Origin: Salvia splendens
Lineage: Eukaryota > Streptophyta > Magnoliopsida > Lamiales > Lamiaceae
Direction: 5' to 3'
Assembly: GCF_004379255.2 (NCBI RefSeq)
Contig: NC_056040.1
Coordinates: 26,874,852 to 26,938,851 of the forward strand
DNA: 64,000 bases
The notes beneath the pieces were generated by a model that was given only the letters and a program-made list of their open reading frames with translations, did no database searches and had not been told where the DNA came from. Made by a program: the position numbers and the translations under genes. This document shows positions 1-11,534 of this stretch, piece by piece. Position 1 is the stretch's first letter. The number at the start of each line of letters is the position of its first letter.

Positions 1-430
1 GTTAAGCGTTGCAAAATGATTAGTATGAAATTTATTTTAAATCAATTAATGTTTATACATCGATTTTCGATGTAAAATGTTAAAAAAAAGTTCAATTAAG
101 TACGTACAATTATGTACCTTTATCACTACCCATTTAATAGAGATAAATTATATTTATATTGTTTGATATATTAGTACAACACATAAAACACAAATTGGGT
201 TCCAAGTTATTCTATAAAGTCTGAAATATTCTGAAGGGATTTGGAGGCTTGTTGGTCCTAAACGACATAAGTTTGACCTCATATTTGATTATAAAATAAG
301 TTTAAGAACTAGTAGTGCTAATTAGATTTTATAGGGACTGCGTGTGTGCAAACTTAATATTTTAGTGACCAATTTATGCAATCCACTCAATTATTTTTAG
401 AGCTATGGCCTATGGTTCCCTAAAATTACA
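1..430. other. AT-rich intergenic DNA, no gene seen
   Basis: No open reading frame, RNA gene or clear transposon border is visible. The words TATCACTACCC near 120-131 resemble the outer end of the small element family D found at 7268-7516 and 29841-30079, so an end of a related element may lie here. Confidence 0.4.
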
Positions 431-790
431 CTCATCCTCTGTCCGCGATTAGAAGTCTCATTTTTTTATTTTAGTCCGTCCACGAATATGAGTCTCGGTT
501 CATTTTTATTATAAATGGTAATAAGGTCCCACATTCCACTAACCCATTTCATTCACATTTTATTTAAAACTAATATATATATATATAAGTGTGACTCATA
601 TTCCACTAACTTGTTTCCACCCACTTTTCTTAACATTTCTTAAAACTTGTGCCGCCAAGAAATTAGACTTCTAATGGCGGAAGTATAAATTTTGGTCGAA
701 ATTTGGTGCACCTACTTTTCTTAACATTTCTTAAAACTTGTGCCGCCAAGAAATTAGACTTCTAACTGCGGAAGTATAAATTTTGGTCGA
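431..790. mobile_element. Stowaway-like MITE with partly duplicated 3' part
   Basis: The left part has the usual Stowaway layout: a diverged CTCCCTCCGTCC-type end, then the phrases about 'ccactaacccatttca' and 'aaaactaatata', and a right part with 'gccgccaagaaattaga'. The last 80 or so bases (about 629-711) are repeated with few changes at about 715-798, including the words TATAAATTTTGGTCG. The element is old: neither terminal repeat is intact. Confidence 0.6.
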
Positions 791-1189
791 AATTTGGTGT
801 ATTTTTCAGGAATTTGGAATTTCGTTGCCATGAACTTAGACCATGTAGTGAATTTTCCACTAATTCGATTTTTCTGCAAATTGAAACTGAATTTGTGGGA
901 ATTTCACCTCAAGACTTAAAGTTTGTGATTATTGCAACCAATAGATCAGTCTTAAATCTTTGAGTCAAGTGTATCATCTTTTAACGTGCCTATTAATCAG
1001 TACAAGTACAAGGAATAGTAATTGAATTTGAATAAAAATTTGTAGTTTTAAAAATCAATAGAGGTGCGTCATAAATATATTTGTACTAAAATCAATTTTT
1101 CCCATATCTTCAGGGTTTGCAGCCTCTACTGAAGGAACACATAGCCAACCAAACTAATCTTAGTATATGCAAGTACTAAAAAGAATTAC

Positions 1190-1450
1190 TCTCTCCCCTC
1201 CGTTCATGAAATATTTTCTAGTTTGACTCAGCGCAAGTTTTAAGAACTGTGAATAAAAGGAAGTTAAAAAAGTCAGTGAAATGAGGGTCTCACATTTATA
1301 GTACAAGTTTTATAATAGAATATGAGTGTAAATAGTTAGTGGAAAGTGAGGTTCATTTACCAAAAATAGAAAGAAAAAAAACAAAATGGACAAGTTTTTA
1401 TGGATGGATCGAAATGGCAAAACTGGATAACATTTATCGGACGGAAGGAA
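1190..1450. mobile_element. Stowaway-like MITE
   Basis: The ends read CTCTCCCCTCCGTTC on the left and CGGACGGAAGGA on the right, which are inverted copies of the Stowaway terminal repeat. TA lies at both edges, as expected for the TA target duplication of this group. The Mutator-like element that follows has used the right edge of this MITE as part of its target. Confidence 0.7.
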
Positions 1451-1456
1451 TATTTC

Positions 1457-2467
1457 AGAGAAGGATCCTCTGAAGTGTCTCAACCACAGCAGAGGCTTCC
1501 ACCAGATACGGCAGCGTTTCATTGCCACTCCTTCAATTTCATTTTTATTGTATATTGCTAAGTGTTCACCGCCTTTTATCATTTAGATTCATTTTTTATT
1601 TTTATTGAATAAATTGCCTTAAATCACCTTTTCCCCATTATTATCGTATACTCTACTTTATTGTATAAAATCTGCTTCTCAAATATTCTTCAAGTAAGTA
1701 ATAAAGTTCTTATAAAAATTTAGTTGCAACTTCGTTTATTTCTTTTATTGTTTTTCTTATCACCTTTTATCCATTAGTTTCATTTTATAGCACGGGCATC
1801 AATAATCTACTACTATAATAAATTGGTGCAAGTATTCGTCCAATAATTGTACCAATTGGTATCATATTTGTATAAGTAATTAATTACTTGAGAAGAAAAA
1901 TGAAATCTATTAACATTATAACAAAGGATTAAAGTGAATTATAGGGAAATCTTAGTGTGGGATTTATTTTTTAATTTTATGCTCATCACACTTTTTTCCC
2001 CTAATTTTGCAGCATATAGCATTATCTTTTGAATTATAATCACTTAAAATTTTAAATGATTATTTGGAGTGATTATTTAGGATTAGATATTTCATTTTGA
2101 ATTATACTTTATATAAATGAAGACATTTAAAGGTGTTCGTTTGAAAAGTTTGAATTTTCCCAACAATAATTCCCTATTATATTTTATTTTAGAAGTAAAT
2201 AAAGGTAAAGTAAAAGTTCGAATTTTAATTAATTTTTGGGCGTGACAACTGCCAACTAATTTTATTCCCATGACATGATAATCTTGTAGAGGGAAAAATA
2301 AGTAAAGGAAAAAAAAATAATATTATCTAAATGAGAAAAGACAGTATCGATTACTACTTCATAATACAATAAAAATGAAATTGAAGAAGAATTGGTAATG
2401 AAACGCCGCCGTATTTGGTGCACAGCAGCCTCTGCTGCGGTTGAGACACAACAGAGGATCCTCTCCC
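1457..2467. mobile_element. Non-autonomous Mutator-like element with 9-bp TSD
   Basis: About 110 bp at the left (from AGAGAAGGATCCTCTG) is repeated in inverted orientation at the right (ending CAGAGGATCCTCTCCC), with words such as CTCAACC, CAGCAGAGGCT and ACGGCAGCGTTTCATT shared by both. GAATATTTC stands directly on each side (1448-1456 and 2468-2476), a perfect 9-bp target duplication. Long inverted ends plus a 9-bp duplication are the hallmarks of Mutator-like elements. The AT-rich interior of about 800 bp has no transposase reading frame, so it must be mobilised in trans, if at all. Confidence 0.8.
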
Positions 2468-2476
2468 GAATATTTC

Positions 2477-2856
2477 ACAGCTACATCGTCAAATCAATAA
2501 AATAGGTAAGATTCTTGAATAATTAAAGCACAACTCAGTTAGTTTTTTTTTATTAGGCAATTTTTAATTGCGTGTTTAATTATCGAATTGTGAAGCTGTA
2601 CTGAACGAATGGCTGATATTCTTCTCTGATTACACAGCAGTAAAAATTTGATTCATTTTGTGGTCAACATTTACTATGCTATTTTATTTTATTTGGCCCT
2701 TAATTTAAAGACACGAGATTCACTATCCGTAACGATGTCAACATATCGCATGTTTTCTTACCCCCAACCCCAAGAATTAAGATATACAAGAGGAATGTTT
2801 TAGATATAAAATACACATTATATCCACGTGTTTTTGGGGTTATATATAAGGGTTTA
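2477..2856. other. AT-rich intergenic DNA, no gene seen
   Basis: I see no coding region, RNA gene or transposon end in this stretch between the Mutator-like element and the Tourist-like element. Confidence 0.4.
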
Positions 2857-3435
2857 GAGCATTTGCAGTGGTGCTCTTATGCAAGAGCACCCGCCGTGCC
2901 GAACGGCACGACCCTACTCTAAGCTAAGAGCACCGAGTAGCCAACGTGACATGCTCTGATTGGCCGTTGGTTTAACATTTTTTTTAATTCGAAAAAATCT
3001 AAAAAAATCAGATTTACAAAAAAAAATATTTTTCCCCTTCCCAATAAAATATATCCATTTTTTCATACTATAATTTATTTTTTCATTATTTTTATCCCAA
3101 AATTCACAGTTTCATCTCTAAATATCTTCATTTCAACACAAAAAATCACACTATACCAAACAACTCTCTCAACCTTAATTTTTAGGATTTTAATTATGTA
3201 ATTTTTAATTTTTTAGTAATCTGTAATAGTATTTCGGTATTTTTAATATTGTGGAAATGTTTTTATTTAAATTGAATAATAGAATGGTGGACCCTTAAGC
3301 ATACTCTTGCGGAAGAGCATGGATGTGAGATTGTGGATGTTGTGTTCTTGCGGAAGAGCATGAAGTAAAAAATGAATATAAGTGGGTTCGGGCCCATATC
3401 CATGCTCTTTGGTAAGAACATGGATGTGGATGCTC
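2857..3435. mobile_element. Tourist-like (PIF/Harbinger) MITE, TTA TSD
   Basis: The element starts GAGCATTTGCAGTGG and ends with the inverse type of end, GTGGATGCTC. TTA stands on each side (2854-2856 and 3436-3438), the 3-bp duplication of PIF/Harbinger elements. GAGCA/TGCTC words with 'gaagagcatg' recur near both ends as subterminal repeats. It has no coding capacity. The longer element at 6158-6965 belongs to the same family. Confidence 0.75.
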
Positions 3436-3876
3436 TTATGCCAAGAATATTTCTCCCTCTATCCAACAAAAATAAATACTCTTTTAATTTTAATTTCCAT
3501 AAAATTAGTTTATTTCTTTTTCTTGCAATATTTTTTTCTTTTTAATAAAGTGGTCCTTATTTTCCATTATTAATAATTCAATCAATTATGGGACGAAAGG
3601 AGTATGACTTAATATGTACATGTATAAATAAAAAAAGTTGAAAATAAAAATAAATAAACAAAAGTAGAGATTCTCTAAGTAATAAGATAATTGATTTTTT
3701 TTAACTTTCAAGTTTGAACCATAAACTTCTTTATCACAAAAACTTGCATATGCATGGCTATGGTGTGCGCCACCCTGTTGTGACAATTTCTTTGTCACAA
3801 TAGGGTATTTACTTATTGTGTCATCTTTATATATTCTCATAACTATTGTTATTATGTTTTGTGACATTTTTTAATA

Positions 3877-4122
3877 CTCCGTCCACGAAATAATGTCTCT
3901 ATTTTGGTCAGTCCACAAATTATGTCCACAGTTACTTTTTTCCTTTTTTATAAGTGGACCATACTTTTCACTAACTCATTGCACTCATCTTCTATTATAA
4001 AACCAATATATTAAAGTAGAGCTTAAATTTCACTAATTTTTTTCACCCACTTTTCTTTAGAGTAGTATTACTTATAACCCGCACAGAGTCAAAGTGGGAC
4101 TTTAAATCGTGGAAAGAAGGAG
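3877..4122. mobile_element. Stowaway-like MITE
   Basis: A TA-flanked unit begins CTCCGTCCACGAAATAATG and ends GTGGAAAGAAGGAG, diverged inverted ends of the Stowaway type, with 'cccacttttctt' inside. Non-coding. Confidence 0.65.
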
Positions 4123-4233
4123 TATCATAATAGATATTTTATCTACTGTGGTATTCAATTATGAGACACTAATAAGATAAATATTGATTGGAAAGCTCAA
4201 TAGCTTGAACTAACTTTTTGTTACTCCAAGATA

Positions 4234-4481
4234 CTCCCTCCATAAATAGGAGTCCTGTTTTTTCATTTTAGTCCGTCCACGAGTAGGAGTCCCGGTTCAC
4301 TTTTACCATAAATGGTTATAGTGTCCAACCTTCCGCTAACTCATTCTACCGACATTTCATTTAAAACTAATATATACATGTGGAACCCCTATTCCACTAA
4401 CTTTTTTCCTCCAACTTTTCTTAACATTTCTTAAAACCCGTGCCGCCAAGAAATGAGACTCCTAATGGCGGACGGAAAGAG
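4234..4481. mobile_element. Stowaway-like MITE
   Basis: Flanked by TA on both sides; begins CTCCCTCCATAAATAGGAG and ends CTCCTAATGGCGGACGGA plus a short tail. The inner phrases match those of the copy at 431-790 ('gtgccgccaagaaat'), so the two belong to one subfamily. Confidence 0.75.
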
Positions 4482-4740
4482 TACTATTAAAGGTTTGAAC
4501 TCTCTATACCTTTTATTACGAGACAATATTAAGATAAATGATTGGAAAGCTCGTAGTATCATTAAAAAATCAACATCTTTTACTAGTTAACTTGATAGCT
4601 CGCTAGTATCACATAAATCGCGAGTATATATCATTTAGCAGTGTAATAAATAGTTAGGCTTTGAAGGATGAAAAGGAGAGGGATAAGGGATTAATTGGGC
4701 CTTGGGGACCTCTATAGCAGCAATATTCATGCAATAAAAT

Positions 4741-4832
4741 AGAACTAAAAAAAGAAGAAGAAATAGAGAAGATTACAAAAATGACAGAACTAAAAAAAAA
4801 GAAGAAGAAATAGAGAAGATTACAAAAATGAC
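4741..4832. repeat. Tandem duplication of a 45-47-bp A-rich unit
   Basis: Two direct copies of a unit containing AGAAGAAGAAATAGAGAAGA and ending ACAAAAATGAC stand end to end, differing mainly by the length of an A run. This looks like a slip duplication and holds no gene. Confidence 0.8.
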
Positions 4833-5032
4833 AGATGCTCTCTACCTCTAGTATGAGTTGTAAGCATCCTCCCACCATAAATGAACCAACCATTTATGTA
4901 TGTATGTATGTAATTTCAGTCCGTGACTATGTATGTGTTTGAGCCCTACTTACATTTCCATTACACCAATCCACATGGGATTTTGATTTCATATTAGTAT
5001 TATTATTTTTTCTTTTCTCGTGATCTTTATTA

Positions 5033-5245
5033 CTCCATTTGTACCCAAAAATATAGCTTATATTGACATTTTGGTCCGTCTCACAAAATTAGTTTAATTC
5101 TATTTTTGGGTATTTTATTTAATAAAATGAGTTTCATTATCCACGTACAATACTTAAATAACTTTTCATTTTATCTCTATCCCACTTTACCATTTTTTTA
5201 AAAACCCATGTCATTTCAGAACTCTATTTGATGGGGCGAAGGGAG
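5033..5245. mobile_element. Stowaway-like MITE
   Basis: TA-flanked; starts CTCCATTTGTACCC and ends GGGGCGAAGGGAG, inverted ends of the Stowaway type with some decay. Non-coding. Confidence 0.65.
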
Positions 5246-5494
5246 TATTATTAGTACATTTTCCCATACAATAGATTTAGGAATTTTCTATTCTTTTAAA
5301 GAAATCACAATTCTTTTTTGGAAATAAAAGAAACAATGAGTCTAACTGCCTGTTTCTTCTGATTCAGTTTTTAGTTGATTCCAAATATATTTGGCCAATG
5401 GAAATACAACACACAATTATTACTGATCGCTCATATCTTATAATAGAGGAATAAGTAATAATTAAAAATATCTCAACATACGTACAAAATATTA

Positions 5495-6101
5495 GGGGTG
5501 TGATCAATTAATTGCTAACTACAATTAATTTAACACCATAAGATTTGAAAGATCTAATGGTCTATAAATTGCCACATGTAAATTCATTTTTTATTTTTTT
5601 AATATTAAAAACTTTAAATTTAGGGTTTCAGATCAAAATGTCAACACAGTGAATTGAATATATCAACACCATGTTTTGAATATGTCCATACAGTTTCATA
5701 TTGACATTTTACATGTATTAAGTTACATATTTTGTTAGTTATATTGACATTATCTGCTTGACAAAAAATACGAAAATTCATAAAAAAAATTCAGATTTTG
5801 ATCTCGAAACATATGCAATTGAGATCTCGTTGGAATCCTTATTAAATTATCTTTAATTTGATATATGTTGAGTGAAAAAAATAATTTAAATTGAGATAGT
5901 TATAATCATTTAAAGTTTAGAGATATTTTTCAAAAGTTAGTTGCAACTAATTTGTTGTAAATTAACTTTAATACCCTTATTGACATTTTTTATTGATCGT
6001 ACATTCCAGTGCTGATGATCAAATCCCTTGATTTGAATATCTAATGGCTATAATTTAATTATAATCAGCAATTAAGTATTGAGTTAGCAATATAACACTC
6101 C
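5495..6101. mobile_element. Small TIR element with TA duplication (family E)
   Basis: The left end reads GGGGTGTGATC and is followed by TTGCTAACT. The right end, read on the other strand, is AGGAGTGTTATATTGCTAACT. TA stands at both borders (5493-5494 and 6102-6103). An ATCTAATGG word lies inside each end. There is no coding region. It shares its GGTGTGATC start with family C near 12.3 and 21.7 kb, but the interior is different. Confidence 0.6.
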
Positions 6102-6116
6102 TAAAACGATTAATTG

Positions 6117-6141
6117 TTAAGGCGTGGCACAACATTCCGCA
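6117..6141. repeat. Flank repeat, copy 1
   Basis: A 25-bp sequence starting TTAAGGCGTGGCACAAC recurs at 6966-6990 on the other side of the Tourist-like element. GATTAATTGTTA also occurs twice here (near 6106 and 6146). This looks like filler DNA from an earlier excision or repair event. Confidence 0.7.
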
Positions 6142-6157
6142 AAAAGATTAATTGTTA

Positions 6158-6965
6158 GAGCATCCGCAGCGGTGGCGAAAGTCGCCACCGCCGTCCGCGC
6201 CGTTGGCAAGGCGAAGGACCGCCGTCTCTGCAGCCGCGCCGCTGGCACGGCGCTGCTCGATGTATCGAGCACGTCCGTGCCAGCGGACGCACACGTGTCG
6301 CCCTCCCATTCGTCAGCGGCATAGCCGTTGAGTTTAAATTTTTTTTATTTTTTTTTTAAAATCGGTTTTTTAATTAAAAAACCGATAAAAATAAAAAAAA
6401 AAATTTCACTTCCCCAAAAAAATATATCCGTTTATAACCGTTTTTTACACATTTTTAATTTTTTTTTCATTTTTTTTACCCCAAAAATACACACTTTCAT
6501 CTATAAATATCCCCAATTTCACTCCCAAAAATTCACACTTTCACTACACAATTCTCATCATCATTCTCTCATCTCCATTCTCATCTTCAATCTCTCATAT
6601 CCATTTTCATCTTCCTCTCACACCCTACAACACCACTATGTCCGGTCACCATTATGTAATTTTTAATTTTTAGGAGTTTAATTATGTAATTTTTAATTTT
6701 TAGTATTTTAATTATGTAATTTTTAATTTTTAGGATTTTAATTATGTCTTTTTATTTTATTTGTAATTTGTAATTTTTATTGTGGTTTTTTAAATAATTT
6801 TAGTATTATGAAAATGTTTTTGTGTAATTGAATTTTATATTAATTGTGCTCGTCCTTGCGGAAGAGCACAGTTGTGGGTGTTGTGCTCTTGCCAGAGAGC
6901 AGGCATAAATAGTACCGCCCGGGCCCACAACCGTGTCACTGGCAAGAGCACGGTTGTGGGTGCTC
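6158..6965. mobile_element. Tourist-like (PIF/Harbinger) element, TTA TSD
   Basis: Starts GAGCATCCGCAGCGGTGGCG and ends with the inverse form TTGTGGGTGCTC. TTA lies on both sides (6155-6157 and 6966-6968). The first 170 bp are far more GC-rich than the rest, which is why an apparent 66-residue reading frame appears there; I regard that frame as chance. ATTATGTAATTTTTAATTTT is repeated three times near 6653-6740. Same family as 2857-3435. Confidence 0.75.
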
Positions 6966-6990
6966 TTAAGGCGTGGCACAACATTCCGCA

Positions 6991-7267
6991 TTTTATATTT
7001 CTATTGATAAAACAACATAGAAAATTACTTACAACTGAAAAGAAAGTGCTATAAAAATTCAAAATAAAAATACTGATTTAAAATTATTCAAAATCGAATT
7101 AAAAATAGGTTTAGATCATGCATGATTGATAGTCATATGAATTATTTAACATAGTATATAGTTTTCATGGATAAGATGAAAGACACGATCCCGAGGGCCC
7201 AATATATGCTTACACATGTTCGTGCATCTAACAAACAATCTAAATGGGGCTTAGATATATTGGGTTA
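6991..7267. other. AT-rich intergenic DNA, no gene seen
   Basis: No coding region or recognisable element border was found here. Confidence 0.35.
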
Positions 7268-7516
7268 GGATGTAATCAAATGCAATCTATGTAATCTTTA
7301 AATATTGTATAAATTTTAAACTATTATCTGGATCATTAGAAAATGTTAATAGATGATAAAATAACAACAACAAAAAAATGTCAACATAGTATCAGAGGTT
7401 GAAGTAGTGTTGACAATGTGTTGACACTGTGTTAACATTAAAATCTTAAAATTTTATATTGTGTAGAGGAGTTTGAAGTTTGTACAATATATAGAATTTG
7501 CATTTTATCACTACCC
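7268..7516. mobile_element. Small TIR element (family D), copy 1
   Basis: Left end GGATGTAATCAAATGCAA; right end on the other strand GGGTAGTGATAAAATGCAAA, followed by a shared TTGTAC/TGTATA..AAACTT type of stretch. The interior is rich in TGTTGACA words. A second copy with the same right end and interior lies at 29841-30079. Non-coding. Confidence 0.6.
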
Positions 7517-7650
7517 GATTGATCCGATTGATTAATAAGTTAATTATAGTCATGATTTAAAATCAGAAGAGTAGAATCCAAGAAAGATTGAATCAGTTAC
7601 TAACATCAAGTTATACAAGATTTTTGTTATTGTTGTTTCTTTCGTTGTTA

Positions 7651-7979
7651 CTCCCTCATCCCAACTTAATTGTCACTCTTTTCCATTTCGATTCGTCCCA
7701 ACTTAATTGTCACACTTCATTTTTACCATAAATGGTAAGTAGATCTCACATTCCACTAACTCGCTTCACTAACATTTTATTATAAAACCAATATAAAAAG
7801 GTGGGTCTGTCCAGAGCCTTTGTCCTAACGGCAAAGAGCTTAGACGTTATTGCATGAGGTGCCGAGTTCGAGTCCTCTTGAAATCAGTTGTAATTTCCTC
7901 CTATCTATAGTATAGAAGTTTATTTGTTAAAACTCGTGCTCACTCCAAAAGTGACAATTAAGTTGGGACGGAGGGAGTA
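7651..7979. mobile_element. Stowaway MITE carrying a SINE-like insert
   Basis: Clear Stowaway ends: CTCCCTCATCCCAACTTAAT on the left and the inverse TTAAGTTGGGACGGAGGGAG on the right, with TA on both sides. The usual Stowaway middle is broken between 'aaaaggtgggtc' and 'aaaactcgtgc' by about 125 bp that looks derived from a tRNA gene (separate entry). Confidence 0.85.
7806..7930 (+). mobile_element. SINE-like insert with pol III B box
   Basis: GTTCGAGTCC at 7866-7875 matches the pol III B box, and about 35 bp before it ACGGCAAAGAGCTTAG is placed like an A box. The 3' part is T-rich. Plant SINEs of tRNA origin have this layout. The call is provisional because I could not define target duplications. 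Confidence 0.5.
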
Positions 7980-7981
7980 TA

Positions 7982-9001
7982 ATATAGTAGTAGTATTGCT
8001 TTTTATTGTTCTCATATTTAAGGCTGGTATTTTATATAAGAATCACTCTTAATATAATAATCAATTATGATAATGTAGACTTTATTATTGCGAGTTTTGA
8101 CCAAATTATGTAATTTGAATTCAATGTTGTAATATTGTAAAATCTATATCATGATCAAGTAAATTCAATGTTACGATTATATATATTTTCAAATCTTTAA
8201 CTGATTACTTAATTTTGAAGCACATAAATTTAATATACACAATTTAGTTGAGAGAAATTCTAAAAGAGGAAAACTAAGAAATTAGAAAAAACTGTGTAGA
8301 CTGCCTGTAAATTAGTGGAACTGAATAATCTTGTTGTCGATTGTGTTTTGATTGAGTAATAACGACTATCGACATGGAATTCTAATTTTATGTGTAAAAA
8401 ATGCAGCACAACTACGTATTACACGCCCCTAATTAAATTCAATTAATAATTTGTGGCATTTTGGACCATCCACCATTAAAATGAATTGAGAAACATTGCT
8501 TATATTTTTCTGTAATGCAAAATGGATAGTTATACACTTAATTGATGTATTCTAAAACAAATTTAAAAAAATAAAATAAAATAAAATAAAATAGAAAAGG
8601 TAAGTAATAAAATGAATGAAGATAATAAATTAATGGAAATAGATGCAGTGGAATTATTTGTGATGGCATGTAAACATCAAAATGCTGGCAGTGTATGTGT
8701 ATATTTGTAGGTTTGTGAAAACACTTTAAAAAAGAATTGCAGAGAACAAATCTCACATGCACAACAATGATCCATGTTTCTCTATATTGCACTTGTGTCC
8801 ATCAACATTCATTATTTTCTTTTGTTTTTCCTACCCAATTTGCCCAACTTACCATTTTCTAGTTTCAATACAGAAAATAACTACCCATTCATCAATTATT
8901 TGAATTATCAAAGTCAACCAATCATTCTAATTAATTAAGGGTATATATATATATCAAAGTCAACCAATCATTCTAATTAATTAAGGGTATATATATATAT
9001 A
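7982..9001. other. AT-rich intergenic DNA with one short tandem duplication
   Basis: No gene is supported. A 46-bp unit containing CAAAGTCAACCAATCATTCT and a (TA)n stretch is present twice in tandem at about 8907-8999, directly before element F. Confidence 0.5.
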
Positions 9002-10625
9002 GAGTCGTGATCATATGATAATCCCTAAATATCGTAATAACCCTATAACCAAATCTGGACCACACATATTTCTAATCATGCGGTTGAGATTCAAACTTAG
9101 ATTTACTTCATAAAAAAAGCGCGGGGTAAAAATGTCATTTCTCTCATTTAATTTCTGAATTTTGCCAAATATCACGTAAAATGATAAAATGATAAAATGA
9201 TAGGTTTATTGCATAGAATGATAGTTTTAAGATTCAAACTTAGATTTACTTCATAAAAAAAAGCGCGGGGGTAAAACTGTCATTTCCCTCATTTAATTTC
9301 TGAATTTCGCCAAATATCACGTAAAATGATAAAATGATAGGTTTATTGCATAGAATGATAGTTTTACCGGATAGAATGATACTCTGAGTTGATAAAATGA
9401 TACTTTTAACTGACTGATAAAATGATAAAATGATAGGTTTATTGCATAGAATGATAGTTTTGCCGGATAGAATGATACTCTGAGTTGATAAAATGATACT
9501 TTTGACCGACTGATAAAATGATAAAATGATAGGTTTATTGCATAGAATGATAGTTTTGCCGGATAGAATGATACTCTAAGTTGATAAAATGATACTTTTA
9601 GCTTATAAATGTTAGGTTTACTGCATAAAATGATAGTTTTGCCGGATAGAATGATACTTTCAGCCGATAGAATGATAGTTTTGCCGGGTAGAATGATACT
9701 TTCAGCCGATAGACTGATAGGTATTTTTGGTGTATAAAATGACATTTTTGTTTAATAAAATGATACTTTTACCTGATAAAATGATAATCTAAGCGGATAA
9801 AATGACAGTTAGCTTATAAAAATGATAGTTTAGCTGAAGAAATTGCATATAAGCTGATAAAATGATACTTTAACGTGACAAAATGACATAAAACTGATAA
9901 AATGATAGTTTTTCCAGATAGAATGATACTTTCTGCCGATAGAATGATACTTTCAGCCGATAGAATGATAGGTATATTTGGTGTATAAAATGACTTTTTT
10001 GTTTAATAAAATGATACTTTTACCTGATAAAATGATAATCTAAGCGGATAAAATGACAGTAACCTTATAAAAATGATAGTTTAGCTGAAGAAATTGCATA
10101 TAAGCTGATAAAATGATACTTTAATGTGACAAAATGACATAAAACTGATAAAATGATAGTTTTGCCGGATAGAATGATACTCTGAGTTGATAAAATGATA
10201 CTTTTGACTGACTGATAAAATGATAAAATGATATATGTTAGGTTTATTGCATAGAATGATAGTTTTCCCGGATAGAATGATACTCTGAGTTGATAAAATG
10301 ATACTTTTGACTGACTGATAAAATGATATATGTTAGGTTTATTGCATAGAATGATAGTTTTGCCAGATAGAATGATACTCTGAGTTGATAAAATGATACT
10401 TTTGACTGACTGATAAAATGATAAAATGAGCGAAATTCAGAAATTAAATGAGCGAAATTTGGATACGTAAATTTTATCATGAGCGAAATGACATATTTAC
10501 CCCCGCGCTTTTTTTTATGAAGTAAATCTAAGTTTGAATATCAACCGCGTGATTTTAAAAATGTGTGGTCCAGATTTGGTTGTAGGGTTATTACGGAAAT
10601 TGGGGTTATCATTATAATGCACCCC
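9002..10625. mobile_element. TIR element F filled by a GATAAAATGATA minisatellite
   Basis: The first ~90 bp and the last ~90 bp are inverted copies: both contain AATAACCCTA followed by CCAAATCTGGACCACACAT and CGCGGTTGA. Both sides abut (TA)n. Between the ends, about 9180-10440 is made almost wholly of short related words such as GATAAAATGATAC, ATAGAATGATAG and TTGCATAGAATGATAG, in blocks of roughly 100 bp that are themselves repeated. Long open frames there (residues like SFYQLRVSFY repeated) are the minisatellite read through and not a gene. No transposase is present. Confidence 0.75.
9180..10440. repeat. GATAAAATGATA minisatellite inside element F
   Basis: Dozens of imperfect copies of an 8-to-16-bp unit (core AATGATA) are arranged in higher-order blocks, with the block near 9350-9420 recurring near 9440, 9530, 10150, 10250 and 10350. 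C and G are confined to a few block-specific words such as GCCGGATAGAATGATACTCT. Confidence 0.85.
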
Positions 10626-10647
10626 TATATATATATATATATATATA
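10626..10647. repeat. (TA)n tract between elements F and B1
   Basis: A pure TA run of about 22 bp lies exactly between the right end of F (ACCCC) and the left end of B1 (GGGGAGCG). Confidence 0.9.
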
Positions 10648-10829
10648 GGGGAGCGTTATTCTCCTTTTCACATCTTAGATCCTTTTTCCTTCTTAATATT
10701 ACGCGTTAGATCTAAGGCATCAACGGATCAGATTGATTCTATAAAACTGGTTCCGTGTTGCATTATAGAAGGTGGTTGTATGCATTACAGGGTTACTATT
10801 GACATTTAACGGAAAAGTAACTGCCACAT

Positions 10830-11390
10830 TTTGGTATCTGCGAATAATGCACCACATGGTCACGAGTAATGCATATAATTGACTATATAATGCACAATAT
10901 GTGAACTGCAATGCATACGAATAAGATGTACCATGTTATGATGTTTGGACACACGTTTCTTGTTTCCCCTAAGGGTTTAATAAGCTTAGGGGCTAGGGTA
11001 TAATACGTAGACACGTATGTAATCTTCACATGGTAACGAGTAATGGATATAATTGACTATATAATGCACAATTTGTGAACTGCAATGCATACGAACAAGA
11101 TGTGCTATGTTATGATGTTTGACACATGTTTCTTGTTTCCCCTAAGGGTTTAATAAGCTTAGGGGCTAGGGTATAGTACGTACGCATTAATAAAAAATTA
11201 TAAAACGATACGAATAATTCACCAAATTGTCACGAGTAATGGATGTTATTAACTATATAATGCACAATATGTGAACTGCAATGCATACGAATAAGATGTA
11301 CCATGTTATGATGTTTGACACACGTTTCTTGTTTCCCCTAAGGGTTTAATAAGCTTAGGGGCTAGGGTATAGTACGTAGACATTACTAAC
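10830..11390 (+). repeat. Left arm of B1 foldback (three tandem units)
   Basis: Each unit of 150-200 bp runs: GAGTAATG(C/G)AT, ACTATATAATGCACAAT, GTGAACTGCAATGCAT, AAGATGT, TTATGATGTTTG, CACG/CATGTTTCTTGTTT, the hairpin CCCCTAAG...CTTAGGGG, then GGCTAGGGTATA(G/A)TACGTA. The sequence differs from the right arm by only a few bases. Confidence 0.85.
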
Positions 11391-11534
11391 AAATTGTTGT
11401 TATTGGAATATACGTATGTGCATTATTTGGTTTAGGTAGTGCATTATGTAGCTGTTAATTGTCATTATCTCAGTATATTATGCATTATTAGAGGTATTGT
11501 GTATATGGGTTAATCAACGGATTGAAGATTACAT

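Noticed and set aside
6124..6324. GC-rich 66-codon frame
   Set aside because: It coincides with the GC-rich terminal region of a Tourist-like element and has no recognised domain.
9317..10480. Minus-strand frames with SFYQLRVSFYPAKLSFYAIN repeats
   Set aside because: Translation of the GATAAAATGATA minisatellite; no sign of selection for protein.
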